From Desulfarculus sp. (GTDB lineage Bacteria > Desulfobacterota > Desulfarculia > Desulfarculales > Desulfarculaceae): DNA of 64,000 bases. The position numbers and the translations under genes are program-made. The stretch's first letter is position 1; every line of letters starts with the position of its first letter. Below are positions 9,457 through 17,992 of the stretch, in pieces. The stretch spans positions 29,201 through 93,200 of the forward strand of contig QZKP01000040.1 in assembly GCA_003605055.1 (NCBI GenBank), read 5' to 3'. The notes beneath the pieces are model-generated. The model ran no database searches. It worked only from the letters and a program-made list of their open reading frames with translations, and was not told the DNA's origin.

Positions 9457-9576
9457 GAAATAAACAACAAAAAAGGCACATTCTGTCTTCCTGGGCCTGA
9501 TACTCTCCACCCCTGGTAGGACCCAAGAACCGGCACCCCACTTTTGGGGGTTCGCTTAGCAAAAAACCAGCGTTTA

Positions 9577-9598
9577 TAGGCTCAGAGTTCTGAGCCTA
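9577..9598. repeat. 22-bp inverted repeat upstream of the mraZ promoter
   Basis: Perfect 10-bp arms (TAGGCTCAGA and its complement) flank a 2-bp centre. On the minus strand it is followed after a short gap by a GGTTTTTTGC tract. It could be a weak terminator for minus-strand transcription entering from the right, or a protein-binding site; the sequence does not decide. Confidence 0.5.
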
Positions 9599-10221
9599 GC
9601 GCGCCGGGCGAAGGGCGGCCCCGCGGCCGTCTCTGGCCGGGGCCAACGGCGGGTTGGGCTGGTGGTAGAAGGTGGGGCGATTGCTCCGGCCGGACTCCAC
9701 GGCCGCGCGCCGGGGCCGCCGCCTCCAGCGCCCTGGCAGGCGCCGTGGGTTGCGTCGCAGCCAAGGGCGCGGCTGCAGGGTCCGGCCAACCGGTCTCGCC
9801 GGCAGCTAACCGGCGGTGCTTGCCCATGCTCCGGCTCGCGCCTGCTTCTTCCGTCCCGGAGCAACCCATGACCATCTCCCTGCGCGTGCGCATCAGCGAC
9901 GCCGGACGCCGCTGACGCGACTGCGCTGCCGCCGCGCACCACGCCGCGCACCACGCCGCGCAAAGAAAAGCTGAGCGGCCCGCCAACTCCAGATCGCAGT
10001 GCAACGCGCCGGCCAACAGCGCGCGCGACGACGATGCGCGCAACGACAATTTCGATGCGTGCTGAAAAAACCGCCGCCGCCCGCGCGTGGCTGGCATCGC
10101 AAACGAGCCCTTAATTGCGCGGTGAAACGAGGCCGGGTGCGCGCGGCCCCGCGGCGACGGGCTCGGAGAAGAGAAACTGGTTTGCACCCCGGTGGCAAAG
10201 GCTTTTTTTGGGCAATGCATG
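9599..10221. other. Gene-free stretch between mraZ and hup
   Basis: No reading frame here has a ribosome-binding site, family motif or normal codon pattern. The minus strand is open for 212 codons, but the product is low-complexity (Ala/Arg/Pro/Ser) and resembles no family I know. The only visible structure is a 12-bp tandem repeat, GCCGCGCACCAC, in 2.7 copies at 9931-9962, followed by a mixed AT/GC segment with many CGCGC and ACGAC words up to the hup promoter. Confidence 0.5.
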
Positions 10222-10251
10222 TTGACGCCCGTTGTCTCAGGGTGTTATGCT
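10222..10251 (+). promoter_or_regulatory. Promoter of the HU gene
   Basis: TTGACG and TATGCT separated by 18 bp, followed by an AT-rich start region. This implies a leader of about 175 nt before the start codon, unusually long for an HU gene. Confidence 0.6.
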
Positions 10252-10374
10252 GCTTTTAGTTTTTGAACACATGCAATTTTTACATTGGCGGCGTAGCGAC
10301 TGGGACATCCTGGATTTGCCTTTGTCCTCGAGAGCCGCAGCATTGAATCGCACCGATGCCCAACCAATAAGCGT

Positions 10375-10393
10375 CCTCCCCAACGTGGGGAGG
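10375..10393 (+). promoter_or_regulatory. Hairpin in the hup leader
   Basis: Perfect 7-bp stem CCTCCCC/GGGGAGG with loop AACGT. It lies about 40 nt before the start codon and its CCTCCCC arm could also pair with the AGGAGG ribosome-binding site, so a switch in translation is possible. No U-tract follows, so it is not a terminator. Confidence 0.45.
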
Positions 10394-10433
10394 CGAGAAA
10401 AAGCAAACCAGGAGAAAAGGATTAGGAGGAGGC

Positions 10434-10724
10434 ATGGCTAAGACACCGGCCACCAAGGCGGACATGATCGACAAGGTTGCCAAAGACGCTGGCATCTCCA
10501 AGGTGGCGGCCAAGGCTGCCCTGGAGTCTTTCGTCGATATGTGCCGCAAAGAGGTAAAGGCCGGCCGCTCCTTCCGGGTGGCCGGACTGGGCACCTTCGC
10601 GCTCAAGAAGAGCAAGGCCCGCAAAGGCGTGAATCCTGCCACGGGACAGCCCATCAAGATCAAGGCCAGCAAGCGCATGGTCTTCAAGATGAGTTCCGCG
10701 GTGAAGGGTCAGCTAAACAAGTAG
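10434..10724 (+). CDS. hup: HU-family DNA-binding protein
   Basis: Nucleoid-associated protein of 96 aa that bends DNA as a dimer. The N-terminal helices (TKADMIDKVAKDAGISKVAA) are followed by the beta-arm region with GLGTFALKKSKARKGVNPATG, where the ARKGVNPATG loop with its intercalating proline is the family signature. The protein is slightly longer than E. coli HU (90 aa) because of a basic N-terminal extension (MAKTPA) and C-terminus. A strong AGGAGGAGG site precedes the ATG. It stands alone with its own promoter and leader. Confidence 0.96.
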   Translation: MAKTPATKADMIDKVAKDAGISKVAAKAALESFVDMCRKEVKAGRSFRVAGLGTFALKKSKARKGVNPATGQPIKIKASKRMVFKMSSAVKGQLNK

Positions 10725-10827
10725 GCTCCCCTCTTCTTGCGCAGGGGCCGGCTCTGCCCCCACAAGGCCGGCTCCCGCAGAGCCAAGCGCCTGGCTGCCC
10801 GCGCGGGAGCGCAGGGCGGCGCGGCGG

Positions 10828-10960
10828 TGGAGGCCAGGGTTGGCTCAGGGGCGATTGCCGCTGAGCAGGGCGCGGCCGCGAAAGGCCTCCATAACCGTAG
10901 GGCGGTATGAATTCGTGCCTGGTCAGAGTCCAGGCCGGGTGGGGGAGCGCCGCAATGACC
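10828..10960 (+). ncRNA. Candidate structured RNA downstream of hup
   Basis: The 313-base gap after hup contains nested complementary segments. TGGAGGCC (10828-10835) pairs with GGCCTCCA (10884-10891) and encloses the hairpin GCTCAG...CTGAGC (10843-10866). A second stem, GGTCA/TGACC (10921-10925 with 10956-10960), follows, and then a very strong hairpin. This could be an independent small RNA or a processed 3' UTR of hup. It lacks the conserved core words of RNase P, tmRNA or SRP RNA, and I could not match it to 6S RNA. Confidence 0.4.
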
Positions 10961-10994
10961 AGCCCGCCTGCACCACCGGTGGTGCAGGCGGGCT
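10961..10994 (+). terminator. 34-bp perfect palindrome, probable intrinsic terminator
   Basis: Arms of 17 bp (AGCCCGCCTGCACCACC and its exact complement) meet without a spacer and are followed by TTATTTGTG. As RNA this folds into a long hairpin with a CCGG loop and a short U-rich tail. It would end hup or the RNA candidate before it. Confidence 0.7.
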
Positions 10995-11037
10995 TATTTG
11001 TGCTTACCTTAGGACCAGGCGCTAAGGGAGAAGCGGC

Positions 11038-11550
11038 ATGGACGCGCAGCGCGATCTGATCAGCGGGCAGCCCCTGCCCCCGGGCGATGACGAGCCGGTG
11101 CGGCAGCAGATCGAGGCCCTGCTCTTAGGGCTGGGCTATGACCGCAGCGAGGTGACGGTGGACGCGGCCCGCGAGGTCATGAGCGACGGCGACCGTCTGC
11201 GGGTGCTGGCGGACCTGCTGGTGCACAGCCAGGGCCGGCCGGCTTTGGCGCTGCGCTGCGCGCGGGGCTCAGTGGTCACGCGCGAAAAAGAGGCCCTGGC
11301 CGTCGCCCGCCTGATCCACGAGCACTGGCTGCCCCTGGCCGTAGTCAGCAACGGCGCGGATGCGGAGCTGCTGGACACCCTGAGCGGCCGGGTGCTGGCC
11401 TATGGGCTAGCCGCCATCCCCGGCCCGCAGGAGCTGGCCGCCCGCCTGGCCGGGGCAGCCGCGCACCATCCCACCCCGCAGGAGACCCAGCAGGCGGCCC
11501 GGGTGTACGCGGCCTTCAGCGCCTTCCACTGCCAGGCCTACTGCCGCTAA
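11038..11550 (+). CDS. Standalone HsdR N-terminal-like (PD-(D/E)XK-related) protein
   Basis: 170-aa cytoplasmic protein. The segment from EALLLGLGYDRSEVTVD through RVLADLLVHSQGRPALALRC resembles the N-terminal nuclease-like domain of type I restriction subunit HsdR, which is found as a small single-domain protein in many deltaproteobacteria. The aspartate of the ADLLV strand is kept, but where a catalytic ExK is expected the sequence reads LALRCARGS, so nuclease activity looks doubtful. No hsdM, hsdS or helicase lies nearby. It faces fdhA tail to tail. Function is unknown; the family assignment is by pattern only. Confidence 0.55.
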   Translation: MDAQRDLISGQPLPPGDDEPVRQQIEALLLGLGYDRSEVTVDAAREVMSDGDRLRVLADLLVHSQGRPALALRCARGSVVTREKEALAVARLIHEHWLPLAVVSNGADAELLDTLSGRVLAYGLAAIPGPQELAARLAGAAAHHPTPQETQQAARVYAAFSAFHCQAYCR

Positions 11551-11561
11551 GACGGCCGGCT

Positions 11562-11594
11562 AAAAAAAGAGGGAGCGCCATCTCTGGCGCTCCC
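11562..11594 (-). terminator. Intrinsic terminator of fdhA
   Basis: Stem GGGAGCGCCA/TGGCGCTCCC with a 4-nt loop. On the minus strand it is followed by TCTTTTTTTAG, the classic U-tract. On the plus strand there is no T-run, so it serves the minus-strand gene. Confidence 0.9.
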
Positions 11595-11616
11595 TGATCT
11601 GCGGACAGGCCTTTGC

Positions 11617-14313
11617 TCAGGCGGCCTTGGCCACCTGCACCGCGCAGACCTTGTACTCGGGAATCTTGGACACCGGGTCCAGGGCCGGGTTGGTCAAGAG
11701 ATTGGCCGCGGCCTCGGCGTAGTGGAATGGGATGAAGATCACCCCCCGCCCCACCCGCTCGGTGACCCAGGCCTTGGCCTGTATCTCGCCCCGGCGGGAG
11801 GCCACCCGCACCTGGTCGCCGTTGGCCAGGCCCAGGGACTGGGCGTCGGCCGGGTTTATCTCCACCAGGCACTCGGGCGCCATGTCCTCCAGGCCCACCG
11901 CGCGGCGGGTCATGGTGCCGGTGTGGTACTGATATAAAATTCGGCCGGTGGTCAGGGTGTAGGGATAAGCCTCGTCGGGCAGCTCGGCCGGCTCGGCGTG
12001 CTCCACCGCGTGGAACAGGCCCTTGCCGCGCGAGAAGCTGTCCACGTGCAGCACGCAGGTGCCGCCGTGCTCGGTGTCCGGGCAGGGCCAGTGCAGGCCG
12101 CCCAGCTCCTCCAGGCGCTGGTAGTTGATGCCGGCGTAGGAGGGCGTCACCTTGGCGACCTCCTCCATGATCTCCGCGGGCCCGCCGTAGCCCCAGCTTC
12201 CGCCCAGGCGCTTGCCCAGCTCGGCGATGATCTTCCAGTCCGGCCAGGCCTGGCCCGGCGGGCTGGCCGCCTTGCGTATGCGCTGCACCCGGCGCTCGGT
12301 GTTGGTGAAGGTGCCGTCCTTTTCGGCCCAGCAGGCGCTGGGCAGCACCACGTCCGCCTCCTGGGCGGTCTCGCTGAGGAAGATGTCCTGCACCACCAAA
12401 AAGGGCAGCTTGGCCAGGGCCTTCCGGAGGTGGTTCAGGTCCGGGTCCGAGAGCAGGGAGTTCTCGCCCATGATGTACAGGGCCTTGAGCTTGCCCTGCG
12501 CGGCGGCGTCTATCATCTCGGTGACGGTCAGGCCGGGCTTATCGCTGAGGCTGGCCAGTCCCCAGGCCTGGGCGAACCTGGCCCGCATCTCGGGGTTGGC
12601 CACCTTCTGGTAGGCGGGGAAGTCCGTGGGCAGGGCGCCCATGTCGCAGGCCCCCTGCACGTTGTTCTGGCCGCGCAGGGGGTTCACGCCGGCCGACTCC
12701 TTGCCCACGTTGCCGGTGGCCATGGCCAGGTTGGCCAGGGCCTTGACGTTGTCCGTGCCCACCGTGTGCTGGGTGATGCCCATGGCGTAGAAGATGCCGG
12801 CCCGCTCGGCCGCGCCGAACAACCGCGCCGCGGCCTCAATGTCCGCGGCCGGCACGCCGGTGATCTTCTCCACCGTGGCCGGGTCGTATTTTTTCAGCGA
12901 CTCCTTCAAGGCCTCGAAGCCCTCGGTGCGCTTATCTATGAACTTTTGGTCCTGCAGGCCGTCGCGCAGGATCACGTGCAGCAGGCCGTTGACCAGGGCC
13001 AGGTCCGTGCCCGGCCGCTGCCGCAGCCAGATGGCCGCGTCCTGCACCAGGGGTATGCGCCGGGGGTCGGCCACGATGATCTTGGCGCCCTTGTGCAGCA
13101 CCGCGCGGCGCATCACCGTGCCGATCACCGGATGGTTCTCTGTGGTGTTGGAGCCTATGACCAGCATCACCGGGCAGTCTTCGATCTCGGCGATGGAGTT
13201 GGTCATGGCGCCGGAGCCGTAGGAGGCGGCCAGACCGGCCACCGTGGAGCTGTGTCAGAGACGTGCGCAGTGGTCCACGTTGTGCGTGCCCACCGCGCTG
13301 CGGATCAGCTTCTGGAAGAGGTAGTTCTCCTCGTTGGTCACCCGCGCCGAGGACAGCCCGCCGATGGCGTCGGGCCCCTCGCTGGCCATGATCTCCTTGA
13401 ACTTGGCCGCCACCAGGTCCAGGGCCTCGCCCCAGGTGGCCTCCCGGAAGGAGCCGTTCTCCTTGATCAGGGGCGTGGTGAGGCGGTCGGGCGAATGCAC
13501 GAAGTCGTAACCGAAGCGGCCCTTGACGCAGAGCCGGCCGAAGTTGGGGCCCTGGTTGTCCGCGGCGGTGATCTTGACGATCTTGCCCCGCTTGGTGTGG
13601 AGGTACATCTGGCAGCCCACCCCGCAGTAGGGGCAGGTGGTCTTGGTCTTGCTGGTCTCCCAGGTGCGAGCCTGGCCCCGGGCCTTCTTCTCGGTCAGCG
13701 CGCCCACCGGGCAGGCCTGAACGCACTGTCCGCAGAACACGCAGTCCGAAAGATGATAGGCCCGGTCCCCGGCGGTCACGATCTTGGCCCGCGCGCCCCG
13801 GTAGCCGAAGCCGATGGCCCGGTTCACCTGCACCTCGTTGCAGGCCTGCACGCAACGGCCGCAGAGGATGCACTTGCTGAAGTCCCGCACGATCAGCGGG
13901 TTGTCCTGCTCGATGGGATAGGTCTGGGTCATGCCCAGGAAACGACCCGCCTGCACCCCGTACTCATAGGCCAGGGCCTGCAGGCCGCAGGCGCCGTTGG
14001 CCTCGCACAGCAGGCAGTTATGGTCCCCGCTGGAGAGCAATAGCTCCACGTTCAGGCGCCGGGCCGTGTGCACCTTGCCCGTGTCGGTGGACACCTCCAT
14101 GCCCGCCGCGGCCGGCAGGGCGCAAGAGGCCACCAGGGTGCGGGCGCCCTTGACCTCCACCAGGCAGATGCGGCAGGCCCCGGTGGGCGTGGCGTCCTTC
14201 AAGTAGCACAGGGTGGGGATGCGTACCCCGTTGCGCCAGGCCACCTGCAGGATGGTTTCGCCAGGGGTGAACTCCAACTCCCGGCCGTCAATGGTGAGCT
14301 TGGACTGAGCCAT
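11617..14313 (-). CDS. fdhA: Selenocysteine-containing formate dehydrogenase, catalytic subunit
   Basis: An in-frame TGA at 13255-13257 interrupts one continuous gene of 898 residues; read as selenocysteine (residue 353) it gives HCARL-U-HSSTVAG, the active-site sequence of formate dehydrogenases. Residues 1-80 are a [2Fe-2S] domain (Cys36, 47, 50, 64). A NuoG-type cluster follows (His98, Cys100, 103, 109), then two [4Fe-4S] motifs (Cys148-158 and 191-201), the Mo/W-site cluster (Cys227, 230, 234, 262), and the bis-MGD catalytic domain to the end. This architecture belongs to soluble NAD- or ferredoxin/bifurcating-type enzymes. No signal peptide, no fdhB/diaphorase gene, and no hydrogenase is adjacent, so the partner must be encoded elsewhere. 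The first codons MAQSKLTIDG follow a GGAG site. Confidence 0.95.
13225..13257 (-). promoter_or_regulatory. Bacterial SECIS element with the Sec UGA codon
   Basis: After the TGA, 18 nt lead to loop GGTCT, closed by GGTGGCC/GGCCGCC (all seven pairs form, one as G-U). The loop sequence and 18-nt spacing equal those of the E. coli fdhF SECIS bound by SelB. This fixes the UGA as selenocysteine rather than a stop. Confidence 0.93.
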
Positions 14314-14574
14314 GGCTTACTCCACGGGCGTTAATCTAAATGATGCTGGGCCTTGAGAATCTAATCCGTTTTGCATATGCCATTTCGCTGCCGAAGTCAA
14401 TGGCTAAGCACCCCGCGCGGGAATGCAAAGGCCGATGAGGCGGCGACAAATCGCCTTTCATCCCTATCGGCTTAGTAGTGATTATCCCACAGCCAGCCGG
14501 GGCAAAGGAAGGCCCTTTCGCCGGCCGGAGCCTATGCGCGGGCCGCGGCGGCTGCCGCGGAGCGGGCCGCCCGG

Positions 14575-14603
14575 TTTGGTCCGCCAGCCCGGTTGTCTAT
14601 AAT
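14575..14603 (+). promoter_or_regulatory. Promoter of the mscS gene
   Basis: TTTGGT and a perfect TATAAT separated by 17 bp. The rest of the fdhA-mscS gap (14314-14706) shows no gene; it holds the fdhA leader on the minus strand and about 100 nt of GC-rich mscS leader on the plus strand. Confidence 0.6.
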
Positions 14604-14706
14604 GGACCAAAGGCCTCTGGCCCGGATGGCGCGGCCGGACGCGGGGCCGCGGATGAATCCACGACCGCAGACGGGCCGCGGGCGCCCGTACAAAGGAGGA
14701 AGTCTT

Positions 14707-15527
14707 ATGGAAAGCCTGCTCAGCGAGATCAAGCAGTGGATAGCCCGTACGGCCTGAGCCTGCTGGGGGCCGTGCTCATCCTGGTGCTGGGCTTCATGGC
14801 CTCCCGGATGGTGGTGCGCCTCATCCAGAAGATAATGCGCCGGGCCAAGATGGAGGAGACCCTGGTCTCCTTCGGCGGCAACCTGCTGCGCTTCGGGCTC
14901 TACGCCTTCGTGATCATCGCCGCCCTGAACCGGGTGGGCTTTCAGACCGCCTCCATCATCGCGGTGCTGGGCGCCGCCGGCCTGGCCATCGCCCTGTCCA
15001 TGCAGGCCAACCTGGCCAACCTGGCCGCCGGCGTCTTGATCCTGGTCTTCCGGCCCTTCAAGCTGGGCGATACCATCGAGACCTCCAGGACCCTGGGCAG
15101 CGTGGAGGTCATCACCATCACCAACACCCAGGTCCGGGAGCCGGACGGCAGGCTGGTGATCCTGCCCAACAACAAGGTCTTCACCGAAAAGCTGGTCAAC
15201 GTCAGCGCGGCCAAGGTGCGGCGCATAGACCTGGTGGTGGGCATCGGCTACGACGACGACCTGCTCAAGGCCAAGCGGGTGTTGCAGGAAATCCTGGCCC
15301 AGGATCCCCGGGTGCTGGCCGAGCCCGCGCCCGCGGTGCAGGTGTTGGAGCTGGCCGACAGCAGCGTGAACCTGGCCGTGCGGCCCTGGGTGAACAACGC
15401 CGACTGGTGGGCCGCCCGCTGCGACCTGACCGAGCGCATCAAGCTGCGCCTGGACGCCGAGGGCGTCTCCATGCCCTTCCCGCAACGCGACGTGCACCTG
15501 CACTCCGCCGCCCCGTCCCCGGCCTGA
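14707..15527 (+). CDS. mscS: MscS-family mechanosensitive channel, apparent frameshift near the N-terminus
   Basis: Starting at the ATG with a strong AAGGAGG site, translation gives MESLLSEIKQWIARTA and stops after 16 codons. One frame over, the protein continues as YGLSLLGAVLILVLGFMASR with the rest of a normal small MscS: three membrane helices, the pore-lining GLAIALSMQANLANLAAGV segment, the beta domain (FKLGDTIE, ILPNNKVF) and the C-terminal alpha/beta domain. A single missing base around 14748 (for example CGGTAC read as CGTAC) would restore MESLLSEIKQWIARYGLSLL. No slippery heptamer is visible, so a sequencing/assembly error or a recent mutation is likelier than programmed frameshifting. 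The downstream frame has no good start of its own. Confidence 0.85.
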
Positions 15528-15543
15528 GCCCAGGCATCAGAAA

Positions 15544-15572
15544 GGCCCGCCGGGGAGGCTACCCGGCGGGCC
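15544..15572. terminator. Hairpin between convergent mscS and cydB
   Basis: Perfect 11-bp stem GGCCCGCCGGG/CCCGGCGGGCC with a 7-nt loop. Weak T-runs flank both sides (GGCTGTTTG on plus, TTTCTG on minus), so it may stop transcription from both directions. Confidence 0.7.
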
Positions 15573-15617
15573 GGCTGTTTGAGATTTGCGGCCCCCCGAT
15601 TGGGGCCGGCGCCCGGG

Positions 15618-16640
15618 CTAGTAACCCTCGTCGTAGGCCAGGTCCTCGGGCTTCACCTGATGCCGGAAGTAGTAGTAGACCCAGACCTGGTAGGCCAGGA
15701 CGATGGGCACCATCACCAGGGCCACCCCCAGCATGATCTTCAGGGTCAGGGGGCTGGAGGCGGCGTTAGTCACCGTAAGGCTGGCCGCCGGGCTGAGGGA
15801 AGAAGGCAGCAGGTTGGGGTAGAGCCCCACCACCCCGAACAGGGTGGCGCCGGCCACCACCACCGCGTTGCAGGCCCAGGCCTTCCACATGGCCCCGGCC
15901 TGCAGGAACCAGCGCGTGGCCAGCAGGCCGAGCACGGCCAGCAGGGGTATGATGAACAGCGCCGGATTCTCCAGGTAGTTGGCGTACAGGTTGGTGCTGA
16001 ACCAGGTGGCCACCAAAAACAGCACCGCCAGCACCAAGAGAGGCGGCCACAGCGCCCGGGCGTACTTCTGGGCCCGGGACCGCAGCTCGCCGCCGGCCTT
16101 GATGCCCAGCCACAGGGCGCCGTGATAGCAGAACAGGCACAGGAACAACAGGCCGCCCAGCAGGCCGTAGGGGTTGAGCAGGGTGAACAGGGTCCCCCGG
16201 TACACCCCCTCGGCGTCAATGGGGATGCCCCGGAAGATGTTGGCGAAGGCCACCCCGAACAAGAGCGCCGGCACCAGGCTGCCCAGGAACAGGCAGAGGT
16301 CCCAGGCCTCGCGCCAGCCGCGGCCCTCCATCTTGCCCCGGTACTCCAGGGCCACGCCGCGGATGATCAGGGCGAAGAGGATGAACATCAGCGGCGAGTA
16401 CAGGGCCGAGAACAGCACCGCGTAGGCCTTGGGGAAGGCGGCGAAGGTCACCCCGCCGGCGGTGATCAGCCAGACCTCGTTGCCGTCCCAGAAGGGGCCC
16501 ATGGCCTGGTACACCACCTTTTTGTCCTCTTCGCTCTTGGTCACAAAGGGCGAAATGGTCCCCAGGCCCAGGTCAAAGCCGTCCAGCACGAAGTAGATGG
16601 CCCAGAGCAGGCCCCACAGCAAGAACCAGATAGTCTCCAT
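15618..16640 (-). CDS. cydB: Cytochrome bd oxidase subunit II
   Basis: Integral membrane subunit of 340 aa, about nine helices. The N-terminus with FVLDGFDLGLGTISPF and GPFWDGNEVWLITAGG is diagnostic of CydB. It pairs with CydA (18 nt upstream) to form the quinol oxidase that reduces O2 with high affinity and without proton pumping. In an otherwise anaerobic gene set its likely role is oxygen defence. No cydX or cydCD is visible downstream. Confidence 0.97.
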   Translation of the reverse strand: METIWFLLWGLLWAIYFVLDGFDLGLGTISPFVTKSEEDKKVVYQAMGPFWDGNEVWLITAGGVTFAAFPKAYAVLFSALYSPLMFILFALIIRGVALEYRGKMEGRGWREAWDLCLFLGSLVPALLFGVAFANIFRGIPIDAEGVYRGTLFTLLNPYGLLGGLLFLCLFCYHGALWLGIKAGGELRSRAQKYARALWPPLLVLAVLFLVATWFSTNLYANYLENPALFIIPLLAVLGLLATRWFLQAGAMWKAWACNAVVVAGATLFGVVGLYPNLLPSSLSPAASLTVTNAASSPLTLKIMLGVALVMVPIVLAYQVWVYYYFRHQVKPEDLAYDEGY

Positions 16641-16658
16641 GACTGACTCCTCCCCTCT

Positions 16659-17972
16659 TTAGGCCGCGGCCAGGGGCTCGGGGCCCCGCTTGGCGTAGCG
16701 GGCCATCAGCCAGAAGGCGGTGATGCCCAGCAGGCCGTAGAAAACGATGAAGGCGATGAAGGACACCGCCACCTGGTGGGCGTCCACCGGGCTCACCCCC
16801 TGCGCGGTGCGCATCAGGCCCCAGACCAGCCAGGGCTGCCGCCCCACCTCGGCCACCATCCAGCCGGCCTCGATGGCGATGTAGGGCAAAGGGATGGCCA
16901 GCAGCATGAAGCGCAGGTAGCGCGGGTTGTCCGTGAGCCGGTTGCGCACAAACAAGCCCCACACGGTCAGGAGCACGAACAAAAAGCCCAGGCCCACCAT
17001 GATCTTGAAGGCCCCGAAGGTGAGAAGCACCGGCGGCCGGTCCTCGGGCTTGAAGTCGTTCAGGCCCTTCACCTCGGCGTTGGGGTCGTGAAAGGCCAGC
17101 AGGCTCAGGGCGCCGGGGATGGGCAGTATCTCGATGAGGTTGCCGCCGCCGTCCGGGCGGGGCATGGCGAACAGGTATATGGGCGCCCGCTTTTGGGTCT
17201 TCCAGTGTGACTCCATGGCCGCAAGCTTGCTGGGCTGGGCCTTGGCCACCTCGCCGCCGTTTAGGTGGCCCTGCACCACCTCGAACAGGGAGAAGATCAG
17301 GGCGAAGATCAGGGCCATGCGGAAGGAGCGGGTGAAGAACTCCACCTCGCGCTTCTTGAGCAGGTGGTAGGCGCTCACCCCCATGACCACGAAGCCGGCC
17401 ACTATGTAGGCCCCGCTGACCGTGTGCATGAACTCGACGACCGCGAAGCGCTGGGTGATGATGGCCAGGAAGTCGTCGAGCTCGGCCCGGCCGTTGCGCA
17501 GCACATAGCCCACCGGGTGCTGCATCCAGGCGTTGGCCGAGAGGATCCAGTAGGCGCTGATGTTGGTGGCCGCGGCGATGAGCCACATCACAAAGGCGTG
17601 GGCCCTGGGCGAGAGCCGGTTCCAGGTGAAGATCCACACGCCGATGAAGGTGGACTCCAGGAAGAAGGCGATGGTGGCCTCGATGGCCAACAGCGAGCCG
17701 AAGATGTCGCCCACGTAGGCCGAGTAGCGCGCCCAGTTGGTGCCGAACTGGAACTCCAGGGTGATGCCGGTGACCACGCCCAGGGCGAAGTTGATCACGA
17801 AGATCTTGCCCCAGAAACGGGCCATGCGTTTGAATTCCTGGTTGCCGCTGACGGCCCAACGGGTCTCCATGATGGCCAGCAAGATGGACAGACCCAGGGT
17901 CAGCGGCACGAACAGGAAGTGGAAGAAGGTGGCTGCGGCGAACTGCAGCCGGGAAAGCAACAACACCTCCAT
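16659..17972 (-). CDS. cydA: Cytochrome bd oxidase subunit I
   Basis: Haem-bearing quinol oxidase subunit of 437 aa. The N-terminal RLQFAAATFFHFLFVPLTLG contains the conserved histidine of haem b595; GRQPW near the C-terminus and the helices ETRWAVSGNQEFKRMARFWG and FEVVQGHLNGGEVAKAQPSK are family-typical. The short periplasmic Q-loop makes it the short-loop (cyanide-insensitive-like) type. I chose the ATG giving MEVLLLSRLQF, six bases after an AGGGGG site; a TTG two codons upstream is possible but too close to that site. Confidence 0.96.
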   Translation of the reverse strand: MEVLLLSRLQFAAATFFHFLFVPLTLGLSILLAIMETRWAVSGNQEFKRMARFWGKIFVINFALGVVTGITLEFQFGTNWARYSAYVGDIFGSLLAIEATIAFFLESTFIGVWIFTWNRLSPRAHAFVMWLIAAATNISAYWILSANAWMQHPVGYVLRNGRAELDDFLAIITQRFAVVEFMHTVSGAYIVAGFVVMGVSAYHLLKKREVEFFTRSFRMALIFALIFSLFEVVQGHLNGGEVAKAQPSKLAAMESHWKTQKRAPIYLFAMPRPDGGGNLIEILPIPGALSLLAFHDPNAEVKGLNDFKPEDRPPVLLTFGAFKIMVGLGFLFVLLTVWGLFVRNRLTDNPRYLRFMLLAIPLPYIAIEAGWMVAEVGRQPWLVWGLMRTAQGVSPVDAHQVAVSFIAFIVFYGLLGITAFWLMARYAKRGPEPLAAA

Positions 17973-17992
17973 GGCCAACCCCCTTTGCTGAA

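Noticed and set aside
9582..10220. 212-codon minus-strand frame between mraZ and hup
   Set aside because: Low-complexity product, no start signal, no known family; also shadows the hup upstream region.
10725..11000. 6S RNA, RNase P, tmRNA or SRP RNA in the post-hup gap
   Set aside because: None of the conserved core words I know is present on either strand; kept only as an unassigned structured RNA.
11617..13242. fdhA as two separate genes split at a TGA
   Set aside because: The break falls at the catalytic position of formate dehydrogenase and carries a proper SECIS, so it is one selenoprotein gene.
14478..15527. Long N-terminal extension of the MscS frame
   Set aside because: Upstream of the ribosome-binding site the product is Arg/Gly-rich and does not resemble a channel; a frameshift explains the data better.
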